From: SG8-41 sp963802355
GTDB taxonomy: Bacteria; Pseudomonadota; Gammaproteobacteria; Burkholderiales; SG8-41
Length of the DNA: 64,000 nt
Assembly (NCBI GenBank): GCA_963802355.1
Contig: CAWDIV010000015.1
Location: 930,001-994,000 of the forward strand
Reading direction: 5' to 3'
The notes below the pieces were generated by a model that saw only the letters and a program-made list of their open reading frames with translations, was not told where the DNA came from and did not search any database. Below are positions 13,301 to 22,352 of the stretch, in pieces (the first letter of the stretch is position 1; each line of letters begins with the position of its first letter). A program made the translations under genes and the position numbers.

Positions 13301-13609
13301 TCACATCTCTTCCATTACACACTGTAACGGATGTTGGTGCTGTTTGGCGTACGACTTTACCTGTTCCACCTTGGTTGCCGCAACATCTTTCGGGTACACG
13401 CCGCATACCCCGATCCCCTCGCGATGCACTTTTAGCATGATTTGCGTCGCCTTTTCGCGGCTCAGGGCGAAGAATTTCTGCAGCACCATGACAACAAAAT
13501 CCATCGGCGTGTAGTCGTCGTTAAGCAGCAAAACCTTGAACATCGGCGGCTGCTTGACCTTCGCTTTCTTCGCTTCAAGTACCGCGTCTTCACGCTGCCG
13601 TGTCGCCAT
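13301..13609 (-). CDS. clpS: ATP-dependent Clp protease adaptor ClpS
   Basis: A 102-residue adaptor that delivers N-degron substrates to ClpA. The conserved block LLNDDYTPMDFVV forms the substrate pocket, followed by VHREGIGVCGVYP and the C-terminal ETKV-like helix (ATKVEQVKSYA). The length is normal. It is immediately upstream of clpA. A possible promoter, TTGATA-N17-AAAATA, lies upstream on the minus strand around 13640-13670. Confidence 0.95.
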   Translation of the reverse strand: MATRQREDAVLEAKKAKVKQPPMFKVLLLNDDYTPMDFVVMVLQKFFALSREKATQIMLKVHREGIGVCGVYPKDVAATKVEQVKSYAKQHQHPLQCVMEEM

Positions 13610-13704
13610 GCCGGAGAATGCAGTTAATCCCGCGCCTCGATTGATATTTTCACCATAATCCGGAAATTATCAAGTAGCGGTTCCACGGCGCGCCAGCTGT
13701 ATAC

Positions 13705-13733
13705 TTGACTTCCCCTTGCAAATGGCCTAGAAA
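13705..13733 (+). promoter_or_regulatory. Candidate sigma-70 promoter of the cold-shock gene
   Basis: TTGACT at 13705-13710 and TAGAAA at 13728-13733 are separated by 17 bp. The resulting leader would be about 110 nt, as expected for cold-shock mRNAs whose untranslated leader controls translation. Confidence 0.4.
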
Positions 13734-13850
13734 GTCACGGGGTGTTTGGCTTCAAGCGGCTTCGCTGTACCGGTTCGGTCCGTACGCGATCTTGAAACTC
13801 AAACAGCGTGCGGGCGCAATTCCCGCTTTTTTTCATATCGAGGTAGGTGT

Positions 13851-14057
13851 ATGGCAACAGGGACGGTGAAGTGGTTCAATGATGCCAAGGGCTACGGTTT
13901 CATCACGCCCGACGACGGCAGTGAGGATTTGTTCGCGCATTTCTCGGCCATCCAGATGAGCGGGTTCAAGACCCTCAAGGAAGGCCAGAAGGTATCGTTT
14001 GAAGTGACCCAGGGCCCCAAGGGCAAGCAAGCCTCAAACATCCAGGCCGCTTCCTGA
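13851..14057 (+). CDS. Cold-shock protein (CspA family)
   Basis: A 68-residue single cold-shock domain. RNP1 is KGYGFITP and RNP2 is DLFAHFSAI. It binds single-stranded RNA and DNA. The start is the ATG at 13851 because GAGGTAGG sits 5 bp upstream and the protein then has the exact family length; an upstream in-frame extension would add 35 residues with no family match. It is monocistronic, with its own promoter and terminator. Confidence 0.95.
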   Translation: MATGTVKWFNDAKGYGFITPDDGSEDLFAHFSAIQMSGFKTLKEGQKVSFEVTQGPKGKQASNIQAAS

Positions 14058-14106
14058 CCGCGTCGCCGCGTTCCAGGCCGGCGACGTTTCGCGTAGTGCA
14101 ATAAAC

Positions 14107-14143
14107 AAAGCCCACGAGACCTATCGGTCAGGTGGGCTTTTTG
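14107..14143 (+). terminator. Rho-independent terminator of the cold-shock gene
   Basis: AAAGCCCAC and GTGGGCTTT form the stem, followed by further T residues. It lies 50 bp after the stop codon. Confidence 0.9.
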
Positions 14144-14284
14144 CTTTCTGCCGTCCCGGGAAGCGGCGGAGTGCTTGTTGCGCCGCCTAGACGGAGATGC
14201 GCGGCTCACGCGCGGACTCAGGTCCCGGGTCGGGCTCCTTCGGGGTTCCTTTACCTGCATCCGGTGCTTATCGAGTTGACCTGA

Positions 14285-14350
14285 CTTTGTCATCTCGCTC
14301 GCCCCTCACCCCCCAACCTGCCCCCTCGCGTGCTACGCGGCTCTCCCCGA
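14285..14350. repeat. REP-like intergenic palindrome (CCCCTCACCCCC type)
   Basis: CTCGCCCCTCACCCCCC followed by CCCCCTCGCG and CTCTCCCCGAGA. Similar elements occur near 24340, 28935, 53780 and 54015, always between genes. The 14144-14284 stretch contains no gene. Confidence 0.5.
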
Positions 14351-14424
14351 GAAATGACCACCCCCACCCTCTGGTCGGCCCGTCCATGGAATTCATCCGC
14401 CGTCAGGAACGCGCGGAGAAACAC

Positions 14425-15798
14425 CTACTTGCCCCAAGGCTTGATCGCTTCCTTCAGTTTGTTGTAGCCCTCGAGGTAGCGGGGCCGCTTGCCGCTATAG
14501 ATCCTGTCGAACGTCTCGAGCTGTGCGTCCAGCCAGCCGGCGAGATCCTTATGGCCCGGGTTGGCCGCCTTGTAGGCCTCGTTGATCAGGACGAAGTGGA
14601 TCCTCGGATCGTAGGGCTGCTTCTCGCCGCCGACCGTCTCGTCCCCGGCCAGCAGGCGCAGCAGCATCGCGTCGGCTGAACCCAGCGTCTGTTCGAATAT
14701 CGGCTCGCCTTCCATGCGGTACATGACGCTCGTCATGTCCTTCCCGTTGGTCATCGTGAAGCCCATGTCCTTCCAGACCTTGTTCATGTCGGCGCCAGCC
14801 TTGACGTGGTCGAGGATCTTCTGCCCCCAGCTGCGCAGCACGTCGGGCGCGTCGGCCATGAGGTCGGTCAGCCGATCGCCGTCGAGGTCGGTCGCGTAAA
14901 CCACGGCCCTGCGTTGTTGATACATGTCGTGCAGAAGAATGCCAAAGTTGGTGTCGGAGATGTGTTCGTGGATTTCTCCGCCCCAGTTTTCCATGCCGGT
15001 CTTGAAGTCCTTGGGCAGCAGGCCGACGATGGCATCGACGTTCGCCTTGTGCTCGGCGTAGGCGTCGACGGCGTAGCGCCGCTTCAGCTCGAACTTCGTT
15101 CCCTGCAGCAGCCAGCGCAGGATGCCGGCGTTGACGGCGTCCTCCTGGGCCTGGGTCGGCTTGGTCGCGACTCGCCCGATCTGCCGGGTCTCGTGCACCA
15201 TCTTGAGGAACAATCGCACCGCGTATGCCATCCGCACCCCGGGAGTGTTCATCTCGGAGTGGATGTTGCCGCTGCCCCGGTCAACCTGGAACTTCTTGCC
15301 GTCCTGCGAGTAGGGCAGGCCGGGCATGAAACGCACGCTGGTGATCGTGCCGTAGGGGCGGACATTGCAGTAGACGCCGGCTGCGGTGCGTAGCGGCGCG
15401 TTGGCGGATTTGCCGTAGACCACGACCTTCTTGCCGTTCTCGTTGACCATGAAGTCGCCGGCGGTGGACCACTTGATCGCGGTGTACTCGAGCTTGCCGA
15501 ACCATTCGAGCGATTTGAGCTTCGTGTCGTGCCGGAACTGCGCCATCATCGGCACGCCGAGGAACGGCAAGCCCAGCACGTCGAGCGCCATCAGCGTGCC
15601 GTTGAGCGCGAACATGTCCGTCAACGCGTGCGCGACCGGCTTGACGCTGCCCGTGCTGGTTCCCGCCTTCCCAGATGATCGCGTCGGAAATGCCCCGCGG
15701 CTGGATCTTGGATCGCTTTAGGTGCTGTCCAGCAGCTTGAACAGGTCGCCGCTCTGTTCTTCCTGGGCGATCTTCAATAGGTCGAGTCGTTCAGTCAT
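14425..15798 (-). CDS. Unrecognised protein of about 457 residues, one frameshift
   Basis: The start is ATG at 15798, preceded by GGAGAAGAAG. The first 26 residues (MTERLDLLKIAQEE) end at a TAA near 15720. A one-base shift restores a frame reading KIQPRGISDAIIWEGG, and the rest then continues to 14425 after a further shift near 15660. The long part contains ALDVLGLPFLGVPMMAQ and many charged, soluble segments; no signal peptide or clear enzymatic motif is visible. I do not recognise the family. The stop is TAA, so selenocysteine readthrough does not explain the break. It stands alone, with divergent or distant neighbours. Confidence 0.55.
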
Positions 15799-16096
15799 GG
15801 TGCTTCTTCTCCGTTCGAATTTGTTGTTCCGGACGCTTGGCCGCGATGCGCAAGGCATCGGGTCGATCCTGCGGGAAGGCGAAGGATTATAACAGACGCC
15901 CTCGCCGTTCTTGCCGCGCTTCCTTGCGATATTCACGCAATGCGGGCCGCCGGCGCGGCACCTCCGCGCACCGCTTGATTCGGCGAGCGTTCCCGTGCGC
16001 CATTCGATCGCGCGCGGCCGCGATCACTTACACGGCGCGCGTATGAGCAGCGATGGTGTCCTGCGCTCCTCGCAAAACCGGTAGCAAAACTCCTGT
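15799..16096. other. Intergenic region upstream of the glyoxylate-shunt control region
   Basis: About 300 bp with no convincing gene on either strand. GC content falls towards 16100 and stays lower until aceA. The sequence holds the 5' leader of the minus-strand unknown gene. Confidence 0.4.
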
Positions 16097-16109
16097 TGCG
16101 TATTTCGCA
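16097..16109. promoter_or_regulatory. Upstream operator-like site (TGCG-N5-CGCA)
   Basis: TGCGTATTTCGCA is a dyad with TGCG/CGCA arms. Twelve of its bases recur in reverse orientation at 16259-16270, 160 bp nearer aceA. The pair may allow DNA looping by a glyoxylate-shunt regulator. Confidence 0.5.
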
Positions 16110-16252
16110 CATAGCTCCCTTTTACGGCGCCGCAGCATGAGCCTTGACGCAGCGCATTAATTATTAATGTATTTCCTCCACGTTATGGAACTGGTTCACA
16201 ACCCACGGAAAAACCGTATATTTGTGCGCAGCATTTCTGCAGCATTTTTTTG

Positions 16253-16280
16253 TTGCATTGCGAAATACGCGTGCTACACT
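16253..16280 (+). promoter_or_regulatory. aceA promoter with an operator in the spacer
   Basis: TTGCAT (16253-16258) and TACACT (16275-16280) are 16 bp apart. The spacer begins with TGCGAAATACGC (16259-16270), the exact reverse complement of 12 bases of the 16097-16109 site. A protein bound here would block RNA polymerase directly. Confidence 0.55.
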
Positions 16281-16509
16281 GAAGTCAGATCACGACCCCG
16301 ATGCCGCCACCGCAGCATCGGTGTTTCGAGCCCATGACCACCCGTCGTGGGCCTAGTTTGGTCCGCCAGACGATCTCTGGCTTGCCGCGTGACATGCGCG
16401 CCGCACCGCGGGCCGCAACACGTTGCCCCTCTGCCGCGCAGCGAGCCGGAGTCCGGTCCGTTCACGCTGGCCGTCTCCGCATATCAACCGACTGCAAGGA
16501 GAGGCTGGC

Positions 16510-17817
16510 ATGAAGAATCTAGCTGCGATCGCATCGATCAAGGACGACTGGGAACAGAACTCGCGCTGGCGCGGCGTCAAGCGCGACTACACCGCCGAAG
16601 ACGTATTTTGCCTCCGCGGATCGTTGGTCATCGAACATACACTGGCCCAGCGCGGCGCCGAGAAACTGTGGCGCCTGCTCACCACGAAGCCCTACGTCAA
16701 CACGCTCGGGGCGCTCACCGGCAACCAGGCAGTTCAGCAGGTCAAGGCGGGCCTGCAGGCCATCTATCTGTCGGGCTGGCAAGTTGCGGCGGATGCCAAC
16801 GATTCGCTGCAGATGTACCCCGACCAGTCGCTCTACGCAGTAAGCTCGGTCCCGACCGTCGTGCGCCGGATCAACAATGCCTTGCAGCGCACGGACCAGA
16901 TTCACCACGCGGAGGGCGAGAACGACATCGACTGGTTCGCGCCAATCGTGGCCGATGGCGAGTCGGGTTTCGGCGGCGTGCTCAATACCTTCGAGTTGAT
17001 GAAGGCAATGATCGAGGCGGGCGCGGCTGGCGTGCACTTCGAAGATCAGCTCTCATCGGCCAAGAAGTGCGGCCATATGGGCGGGAAGGTGCTGGTGCCG
17101 ACGCAGGAGGCTGTGCAAAAGCTCAATGCCGCGCGGCTCGCAGCCGACGTCTTGGGCGTGCCGACCGTCCTCATGGCGCGCACCGATGCCGAAGCGGCCA
17201 ATCTGATCACCTCGGACGCGGACGACAACGACAAGCCGTTCCTGACCGGCGAGCGCACGGCAGAAGGTTTTTTCCGTGTCCGCAACGGCCTCGAGCAGGC
17301 GATCTCGCGCGGTCTTGCCTATGCGCCGTATGCGGATCTCGTATGGTGCGAAACCGGAACGCCGGACCTCTCATACGCGCGCAAGTACGCAGAGGCGATT
17401 CAACGGGTCTATCCCCGCGCCATGCTCGCGTACAACTGCTCGCCGTCGTTCAACTGGAAGCGCCACCTGGACGACGCCACGATCGCCAGGTTTCAGCGCG
17501 AGCTGGGTGCGATGGGCTACAAGTTCCAGTTCATCACACTTGCCGGCTTTCACTCGCTCAACTACGGCATGTTCGATCTGGCCCGCCGCTACGCAAGGGA
17601 GGGTATGTCGGCCTACGTGCCGCTGCAGGAAGGCGAGTTTGCTGCGGAAAAATCGGGCTATACGGCGACCAAGCACCAGCGTGAAGTAGGAACGAGTTAC
17701 TTCGACGCTGTTACGCAGGTCGTCCAGAAAGGTCGTTCCTCCGTCACGGCGCTTACCGGCTCGACGGAAGAGGCACAGTTTCACGACCGGGATAGCGCTC
17801 ACTTACACGTAGCTTAA
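16510..17817 (+). CDS. aceA: Isocitrate lyase
   Basis: A 435-residue enzyme cleaving isocitrate to succinate and glyoxylate, the first step of the glyoxylate shunt. The catalytic signature KKCGHMGGKVLVPT starts near residue 185, with the active-site Cys at about 187. NCSPSFNWKRHL near residue 312 is also conserved. The start is ATG at 16510, preceded by AAGGAGAGG; an earlier in-frame ATG at 16423 lies upstream of this ribosome site and is unlikely. The neighbour aceB is 144 bp downstream with its own promoter. Confidence 0.97.
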   Translation: MKNLAAIASIKDDWEQNSRWRGVKRDYTAEDVFCLRGSLVIEHTLAQRGAEKLWRLLTTKPYVNTLGALTGNQAVQQVKAGLQAIYLSGWQVAADANDSLQMYPDQSLYAVSSVPTVVRRINNALQRTDQIHHAEGENDIDWFAPIVADGESGFGGVLNTFELMKAMIEAGAAGVHFEDQLSSAKKCGHMGGKVLVPTQEAVQKLNAARLAADVLGVPTVLMARTDAEAANLITSDADDNDKPFLTGERTAEGFFRVRNGLEQAISRGLAYAPYADLVWCETGTPDLSYARKYAEAIQRVYPRAMLAYNCSPSFNWKRHLDDATIARFQRELGAMGYKFQFITLAGFHSLNYGMFDLARRYAREGMSAYVPLQEGEFAAEKSGYTATKHQREVGTSYFDAVTQVVQKGRSSVTALTGSTEEAQFHDRDSAHLHVA

Positions 17818-17846
17818 AACCTGTTTTTGTGACGAAATTCCTGTTC

Positions 17847-17872
17847 TGGACTTAGTCCAAATCAGTTATAAT
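17847..17872 (+). promoter_or_regulatory. aceB promoter with overlapping palindrome
   Basis: TATAAT at 17867-17872 is preceded at 17 bp by TTCTGG. The perfect palindrome TGGACTTAGTCCA (17847-17859) fills the spacer, as expected for an operator. Downstream, TTGCGTATT at 17901-17909 repeats part of the aceA operator sequence. Confidence 0.5.
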
Positions 17873-17961
17873 GCACCGCAACATACGGCATGAGATGCCA
17901 TTGCGTATTATGAGATAGCGCAGCGTGGCGCTCATACCTCAATCTTAAAGGAGCAAGTCCG

Positions 17962-19594
17962 ATGATCCGCACATTTATCCTGCCGGCCGGCGTCGAGGTG
18001 CTCGGCGATGTGACCCCCCAGTTCGCTGAGATCCTTACCCCTCAGGCGCTTGCCTTTACCGCCAAGCTCGCGCGCAAATTCGAACCTCGCCGGCGCAATT
18101 TGCTCGAGCAGCGTGCCCGGCGCCAAGCCGATTTCGATGCCGGCAAGTTGCCCGATTTCCTGCCGGAAACGAAAGGCATCCGCGATTCTGAGTGGACCGT
18201 GGCGCCGGCGCCACGCGATCTGCAGGACCGCCGCGTAGAAATTACCGGCCCCACCGACCGCAAAATGGTGATCAATGCGTTGAACTGCGGCGCCTCCGTA
18301 TTCATGGCTGACTTCGAGGACGCCAACACGCCGACCTGGGAAAACATGGTCGACGGGCAGGTCAACCTGCGCGACGCGGTGAAGCGCTCCATCGAGTATG
18401 TCAACCCCGAAGGCAAGCGCTATGCCTTGAACGACAAGACCGCTACGCTGCTCACGCGTCCGCGCGGGTGGCATCTGCTGGAAAAGCACGTGCTCGTGGA
18501 CGGCGAGCCGGTCGCGGGCGCCATTTTCGATTTCGCGCTCTATTTCTTCCACAACGCCAAGGCCCTCCTCGCGCGCGGGAGCGGGCCGTACCTCTACCTG
18601 CCCAAGCTGGAAAGCCATCTCGAGGCGCGGCTGTGGAACGACATCTTCGTCGCCGCCCAGCGCGAGCTCGGAATTCCGCAGGGCACGATCAAGGCCACGG
18701 TGCTGATCGAAACCATCCTCGCCGCGTTCGAGATGGACGAAATCCTGCACGAGCTGCGCGAGCACTCCGCGGGGCTCAATATCGGGCGCTGGGACTACAT
18801 TTTCAGCTGCATCAAGAAATTCCGGTCGAACGAGTCGTTTTGCCTGGCCGATCGCGCGCAGGTCACCATGACGGCGCCGTTCATGCGCGCGTATGCCTTG
18901 CTCCTCATCAGGACCTGCCACCGGCGCAATACGTTCGCGATGGGCGGTATGGCGGCGCAGATCCCGATCAAGAACGATCGCGCGGCGAACGACGCGGCGA
19001 TCGAGAAGGTGCGTCAGGACAAGATCCGGGAAGCGACCGACGGCTGCGACGGCACCTGGGTTGCGCACCCGGGCCTGGTCGAAGTTGCCAAGGCGGTGTT
19101 CGATCAGTACATGCCGACCCCGAACCAGATCCACAGGAAACGCGAGTGACGTCGAAGTCACGGCGCGCGACCTCCTCGAATTCCAGCCCGAGAAGCCGAT
19201 ATCAGAGGCTGGATTGAGGAGCAACATCAGCGTCGGAATCCAGTACATGGGCTCGTGGCTCGCCGGCAACGGCTGCGTGCCGGTTTTCAACCTGATGGAA
19301 GACGCGGCGACGGCGGAGATATCGCGCTCGCAGATCTGGCAGTGGGTGAGGAGCCCCAAGGGTGTGTTGGTTGACGGCCGTAAAGTCACCAAAGATCTCA
19401 TCAAGAAGCTGCTCCCCGAAGAACTCGCCAAGGTAAAGAGCCTGCTCGGCGAACGGGAGTGGCTCGCCGGCCGCTACGAGGAAGCCGCGTTGCTGTTCGA
19501 GGAGCTCACTACGGCGGACGATTACGTCGAGTTTCTTACCCTCCCCGCCTACGAATGGCTGACCCGCACGCTGCGCGAACCGGCGGTAGCCTAG
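17962..19594 (+). CDS. aceB: Malate synthase A (one frameshift near 19145)
   Basis: Condenses glyoxylate with acetyl-CoA to malate. About 544 residues, normal for the A form. Conserved DFEDANTPTWENM lies near residue 115, and TVLIETILAAFEMDEILHELR near 250 holds the metal-binding acidic residues. The first frame ends after PTPNQIHRKRE at 19149. The next frame continues as DVEVTARDLLEF and ends at 19594, matching the family sequence without a gap, so one extra base near 19141-19149 explains the break. AAAGGAG lies upstream of the ATG. Confidence 0.93.
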
Positions 19595-19809
19595 TCGCCC
19601 GGATGGCTCTCTGAAGCCTTGGAGCGCGCAGCATTACCTTATGCTCATCCTATTGATTTTTAGGTAATTATTAAGCGCGGCGGTCAGGCTGCCCGATTCT
19701 TCGTGCGCCCATGTCAACCTGACTGCCGCGTCGGGCGTTATCGGCGAGGACCGTCTATCCGGTCGCTGTGATATCACAACCAATGATCAACTCACCAAGA
19801 GGAAATATC
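19595..19809. other. Intergenic region after aceB
   Basis: 215 bp with no gene. It contains the leader of the following small secreted-protein gene and no clear intrinsic terminator. Confidence 0.3.
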
Positions 19810-20073
19810 ATGAGCAAGCTGCTCGTTACGCTGTTGGCCGCCGTCTTCGCTTCGGTGACCGTTACCCCGGTCGCGTTTGCCGACAAGCACATGAAGGACG
19901 AAGGCAAGAAAGAAATGACGGACGAAACGAAGAAAGGCGAACCGAAGAAGAAGGGCGAAGACACGAAGAAGTCCGAAGGCAAGAAGGGCGAGCCCCAGGG
20001 CGAACCGAAGAAGGGCGACGGCAAGAAGAGCGAAGGCAAGAAGGAAGAAATGAAGAAGGACGAAACGAAGTAA
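19810..20073 (+). CDS. Small secreted Lys/Glu-rich protein (MxKDx-like), copy 1
   Basis: 87 residues. A signal peptide (MSKLLVTLLAAVFASV, cleavage near VAFA) is followed by a low-complexity mature part almost entirely of Lys, Glu, Gly, Asp, Pro and Thr, for example KKGEPKKKGED. It contains MKDEG, MTDET and MKKDE units, resembling the betaproteobacterial pentapeptide MxKDx repeat family. Start chosen at 19810 because AGAGGA lies 8 bp upstream and the signal peptide then begins normally. Function unknown. Its own terminator follows. Confidence 0.8.
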   Translation: MSKLLVTLLAAVFASVTVTPVAFADKHMKDEGKKEMTDETKKGEPKKKGEDTKKSEGKKGEPQGEPKKGDGKKSEGKKEEMKKDETK

Positions 20074-20090
20074 TCTCTCCTTTTTCTGCG

Positions 20091-20119
20091 AAAAAGGCAG
20101 GGTTCTTCCCTGCCTTTTC
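20091..20119 (+). terminator. Rho-independent terminator
   Basis: AAAAGGCAGGG-ttctt-CCCTGCCTTTT, a perfect 11-bp stem ending in T residues, 18 bp after the first small secreted-protein gene. Confidence 0.9.
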
Positions 20120-20256
20120 ATTTCGCGCGATCGCGCCGCCGCGCAGCAGGATGACGTTGCCATACAGCAGGATTTCGGCTAGGCTAAACGCGCTCGCTTG
20201 AGCTTCCGGCAGCGCTACCGCCGGTACCGCCAACATACGCATTGGGAGGAAACGAC

Positions 20257-20511
20257 ATGAAGAGACTGTTTGCTGCAATCATTGCCGGCCTGTTCGCGCT
20301 TTCAAGCACTTCGGCCGTGCTCGCTGCGAAGCACGACATGAAGAAAGACGAAATGACGAAGGACGAGACGAAGAAGGGCGAGCCCAAGAAGAAGGGCGAA
20401 CCCAAGAAGAAAGCCGAAGCCAAGAAGGGCGAGCCCAAGAAGAAGGGCGAACCCAAGAAGAAAGCCGAAGACAAGAAGGGAGAGCCCAAGAAGGACGAAA
20501 TGAAGAAGTAA
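20257..20511 (+). CDS. Small secreted Lys/Glu-rich protein (MxKDx-like), copy 2
   Basis: 84 residues, paralogous to the preceding gene. The signal peptide MKRLFAAIIAGLFALSS is cleaved near VLAA. The mature part begins with MKKDE-MTKDE units and then carries a 19-residue block beginning KKGEPKKKGEPKKKAE, repeated almost exactly twice. GGGAGGAAACGAC precedes the ATG. The strongly charged, disordered protein may bind acidic envelope polymers, but that is inference. The DNA repeat could change length by slippage. Confidence 0.8.
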   Translation: MKRLFAAIIAGLFALSSTSAVLAAKHDMKKDEMTKDETKKGEPKKKGEPKKKAEAKKGEPKKKGEPKKKAEDKKGEPKKDEMKK

Positions 20512-20529
20512 CGAATTCGGGCTTCAGCG

Positions 20530-20560
20530 CAGGGCAGGGAGACACACCCTGCCCTTTTTT
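20530..20560 (+). terminator. Rho-independent terminator
   Basis: GGGCAGGG pairs with CCCTGCCC around an 8-nt loop, followed by TTTTTT. It ends the second small secreted-protein gene. Confidence 0.9.
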
Positions 20561-20688
20561 GTTGGCGGCGGCGATTTGTTTGCGTGCGATGATTGAAAGT
20601 TTTCCCTCCATTCGCGCCGGCCGGCGTTCCCGATGTGCTGTCCTGTAGGCGCCGCCCGTGGCTATGTCGCAGCGGTAAAATACGGATC

Positions 20689-21157
20689 ATGGCGGAGGAC
20701 ACTCTAATCTGGAAACCGAATGTCACCGTCGCCGCCGTGATCGAGCGTGACGGCCGTTTCCTGCTGGTGGAGGAAGACACCGAGCGCGGGCGGCTCTTGA
20801 ACCAGCCCGCCGGGCACCTCGACGCCCGGAGAATCGCTGATCGAAGGCGTGGCGCGTGAAACCCTCGAAGAAACGGCGCACTCGTTCACGGCGACCGCGC
20901 TCCTCGGCGTCTATCAGTATCATCACGCGGCCGAGGGTGTCACCTACCTGCGGTTTGCTTTCACCGGCGACCTGACAGGCCACGACGCGGGGCGCCGGCT
21001 GGATACCGGCATAGTGCGTGCCCTGTGGTTGAGCCCCGAGGAAATCCGGCGCGAATCGGCCCGCCATCGTTCGCCGCTGGTAATGCGCTGTGTCGAAGAC
21101 TACCTTGCGGGGCGGAGCTATCCGCTCGCGCTGCTGTACCACCATGCCATAACCTGA
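20689..21157 (+). CDS. Nudix hydrolase, NudJ-like (one frameshift in the Nudix box)
   Basis: About 155 residues. The N-terminal part WKPNVTVAAVIERDGRFLLVEE leads into the Nudix box. Removing one G near 20833 gives GHLDPGESLIEGVARETLEE, a perfect G-x5-E-x7-RE-x2-EE signature, so the break is almost certainly a sequence error. NudJ removes phosphate from thiamine pyrimidine and nucleotide pyrophosphates. It is 30 bp upstream of mnmA, the same order (nudJ-mnmA) seen in many Proteobacteria, which supports the assignment. Confidence 0.88.
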
Positions 21158-21187
21158 ATTTTTACCGCAGCCAGGTTTAGAGCAATC

Positions 21188-22268
21188 ATGGCGGGAAAAC
21201 GCGTAGTCGTCGGCATGTCGGGCGGCGTTGATTCGTCGGTTGCCGCGCTACTGCTCAAGCGGCAGGGATACGAAGTTTCCGGCCTCTTCATGAAAAACTG
21301 GGAGGACGATGACACCGACGAATACTGCACTTCCCGGGAAGACCTCGTGGATGCCGTCGCGGTGGCCGACAGAATCGGCATTGACATCGATGTCGTGAAT
21401 TTCTCGGCCGAATACAAGGAGCGCGTCTTCACCGAGTTCCTGCGTGAGTACGGGGCCGGGCGCACTCCGAATCCCGATGTGCTGTGCAATGCCGAGATCA
21501 AGTTCCGGGCTTTCCTGGATCACGCGCTCGGCCTTGGCGCCGACTATATCGCCACCGGCCACTACGCGCAGGTACGCGAGGTGGACGGCCTCTACCAGCT
21601 GCTCAAGGCCGAGGACGGTACCAAAGATCAAAGCTACTTTCTCTACCGGCTCGGCCAGCAGCAACTCGCCCGGACTTTGTTCCCGCTCGGCGGTCTGTAC
21701 AAGCGCGACGCGCGGGAAATCGCGCGGCGCGAAGGCCTGCAGATCCACGACAAGAAGGACTCGACCGGTATCTGCTTCATCGGCGAGCGGCCGTTCCGGG
21801 AATTCCTCAAGCGGTACCTGCCCGACAGTCCCGGGGAGATCCGCACGCCTGAAGGCGCGGTACTCGGGCACCACCAGGGATTGATGTTCTTCACCATCGG
21901 CCAGCGTCAGGGATTGCGCATCGGCGGGCAGCGCGACGGCGATGGCGACCCGTGGTACGTCGCGTCCAAGGACCTCGAGCACAATCGCTTGATCGTGGTA
22001 CAGGGACATGACCATCCCGCGCTTTTTCGGAACGCGATTGTCGGCGACGGACTTGAACTGGATCAGCGGCTCGCCACCACATTGCCAGTGGGTCTACGCC
22101 GCAAAGACGCGCTATCGGCAAAAAGATGCCCCGTGCAGCATCGCGCGCATCGAGATGGGCCGCTGCGAGGTCGAATTTGCCGAGCCGCAGTGGGCGGTCA
22201 CGGCCGGCCAATCGGTCGTGATCTACGAGAGCCGGGTATGCCTGGGAGGAGGGATAATCGAAGGGTGA
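21188..22268 (+). CDS. mnmA: tRNA-specific 2-thiouridylase MnmA (one frameshift near 22053)
   Basis: Installs 2-thiouridine at U34 of tRNA-Lys, -Glu and -Gln. The PP-loop VVVGMSGGVDSSVAALLL is at residues 6-23. The catalytic cysteines are in NPDVLCNAEIKF and DSTGICFIGER. The beta-barrel C-terminus AKTRYRQKDAPCSI and VCLGGGII are in the next frame, joined by a one-base shift near 22053 (GDGLNWISG). About 360 residues, as expected. An essential-type gene intact but for one base argues for a consensus error. Confidence 0.93.
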
Positions 22269-22352
22269 AGGCGGAGGCGAAAGGCGGAAGGAGTTTGAAG
22301 TAATTAAAACCACAGGTCCCAGATTTTTCCTTTCGACTTTCGCCTTATCGCC

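Noticed and set aside
15718..15720. Selenocysteine at the break in the unknown 457-residue protein
   Set aside because: The stop there is TAA and downstream sequence is in another frame.
16301..16510. Short ORF upstream of aceA
   Set aside because: Low-complexity, Arg-rich translation, no ribosome site, overlaps the probable leader.
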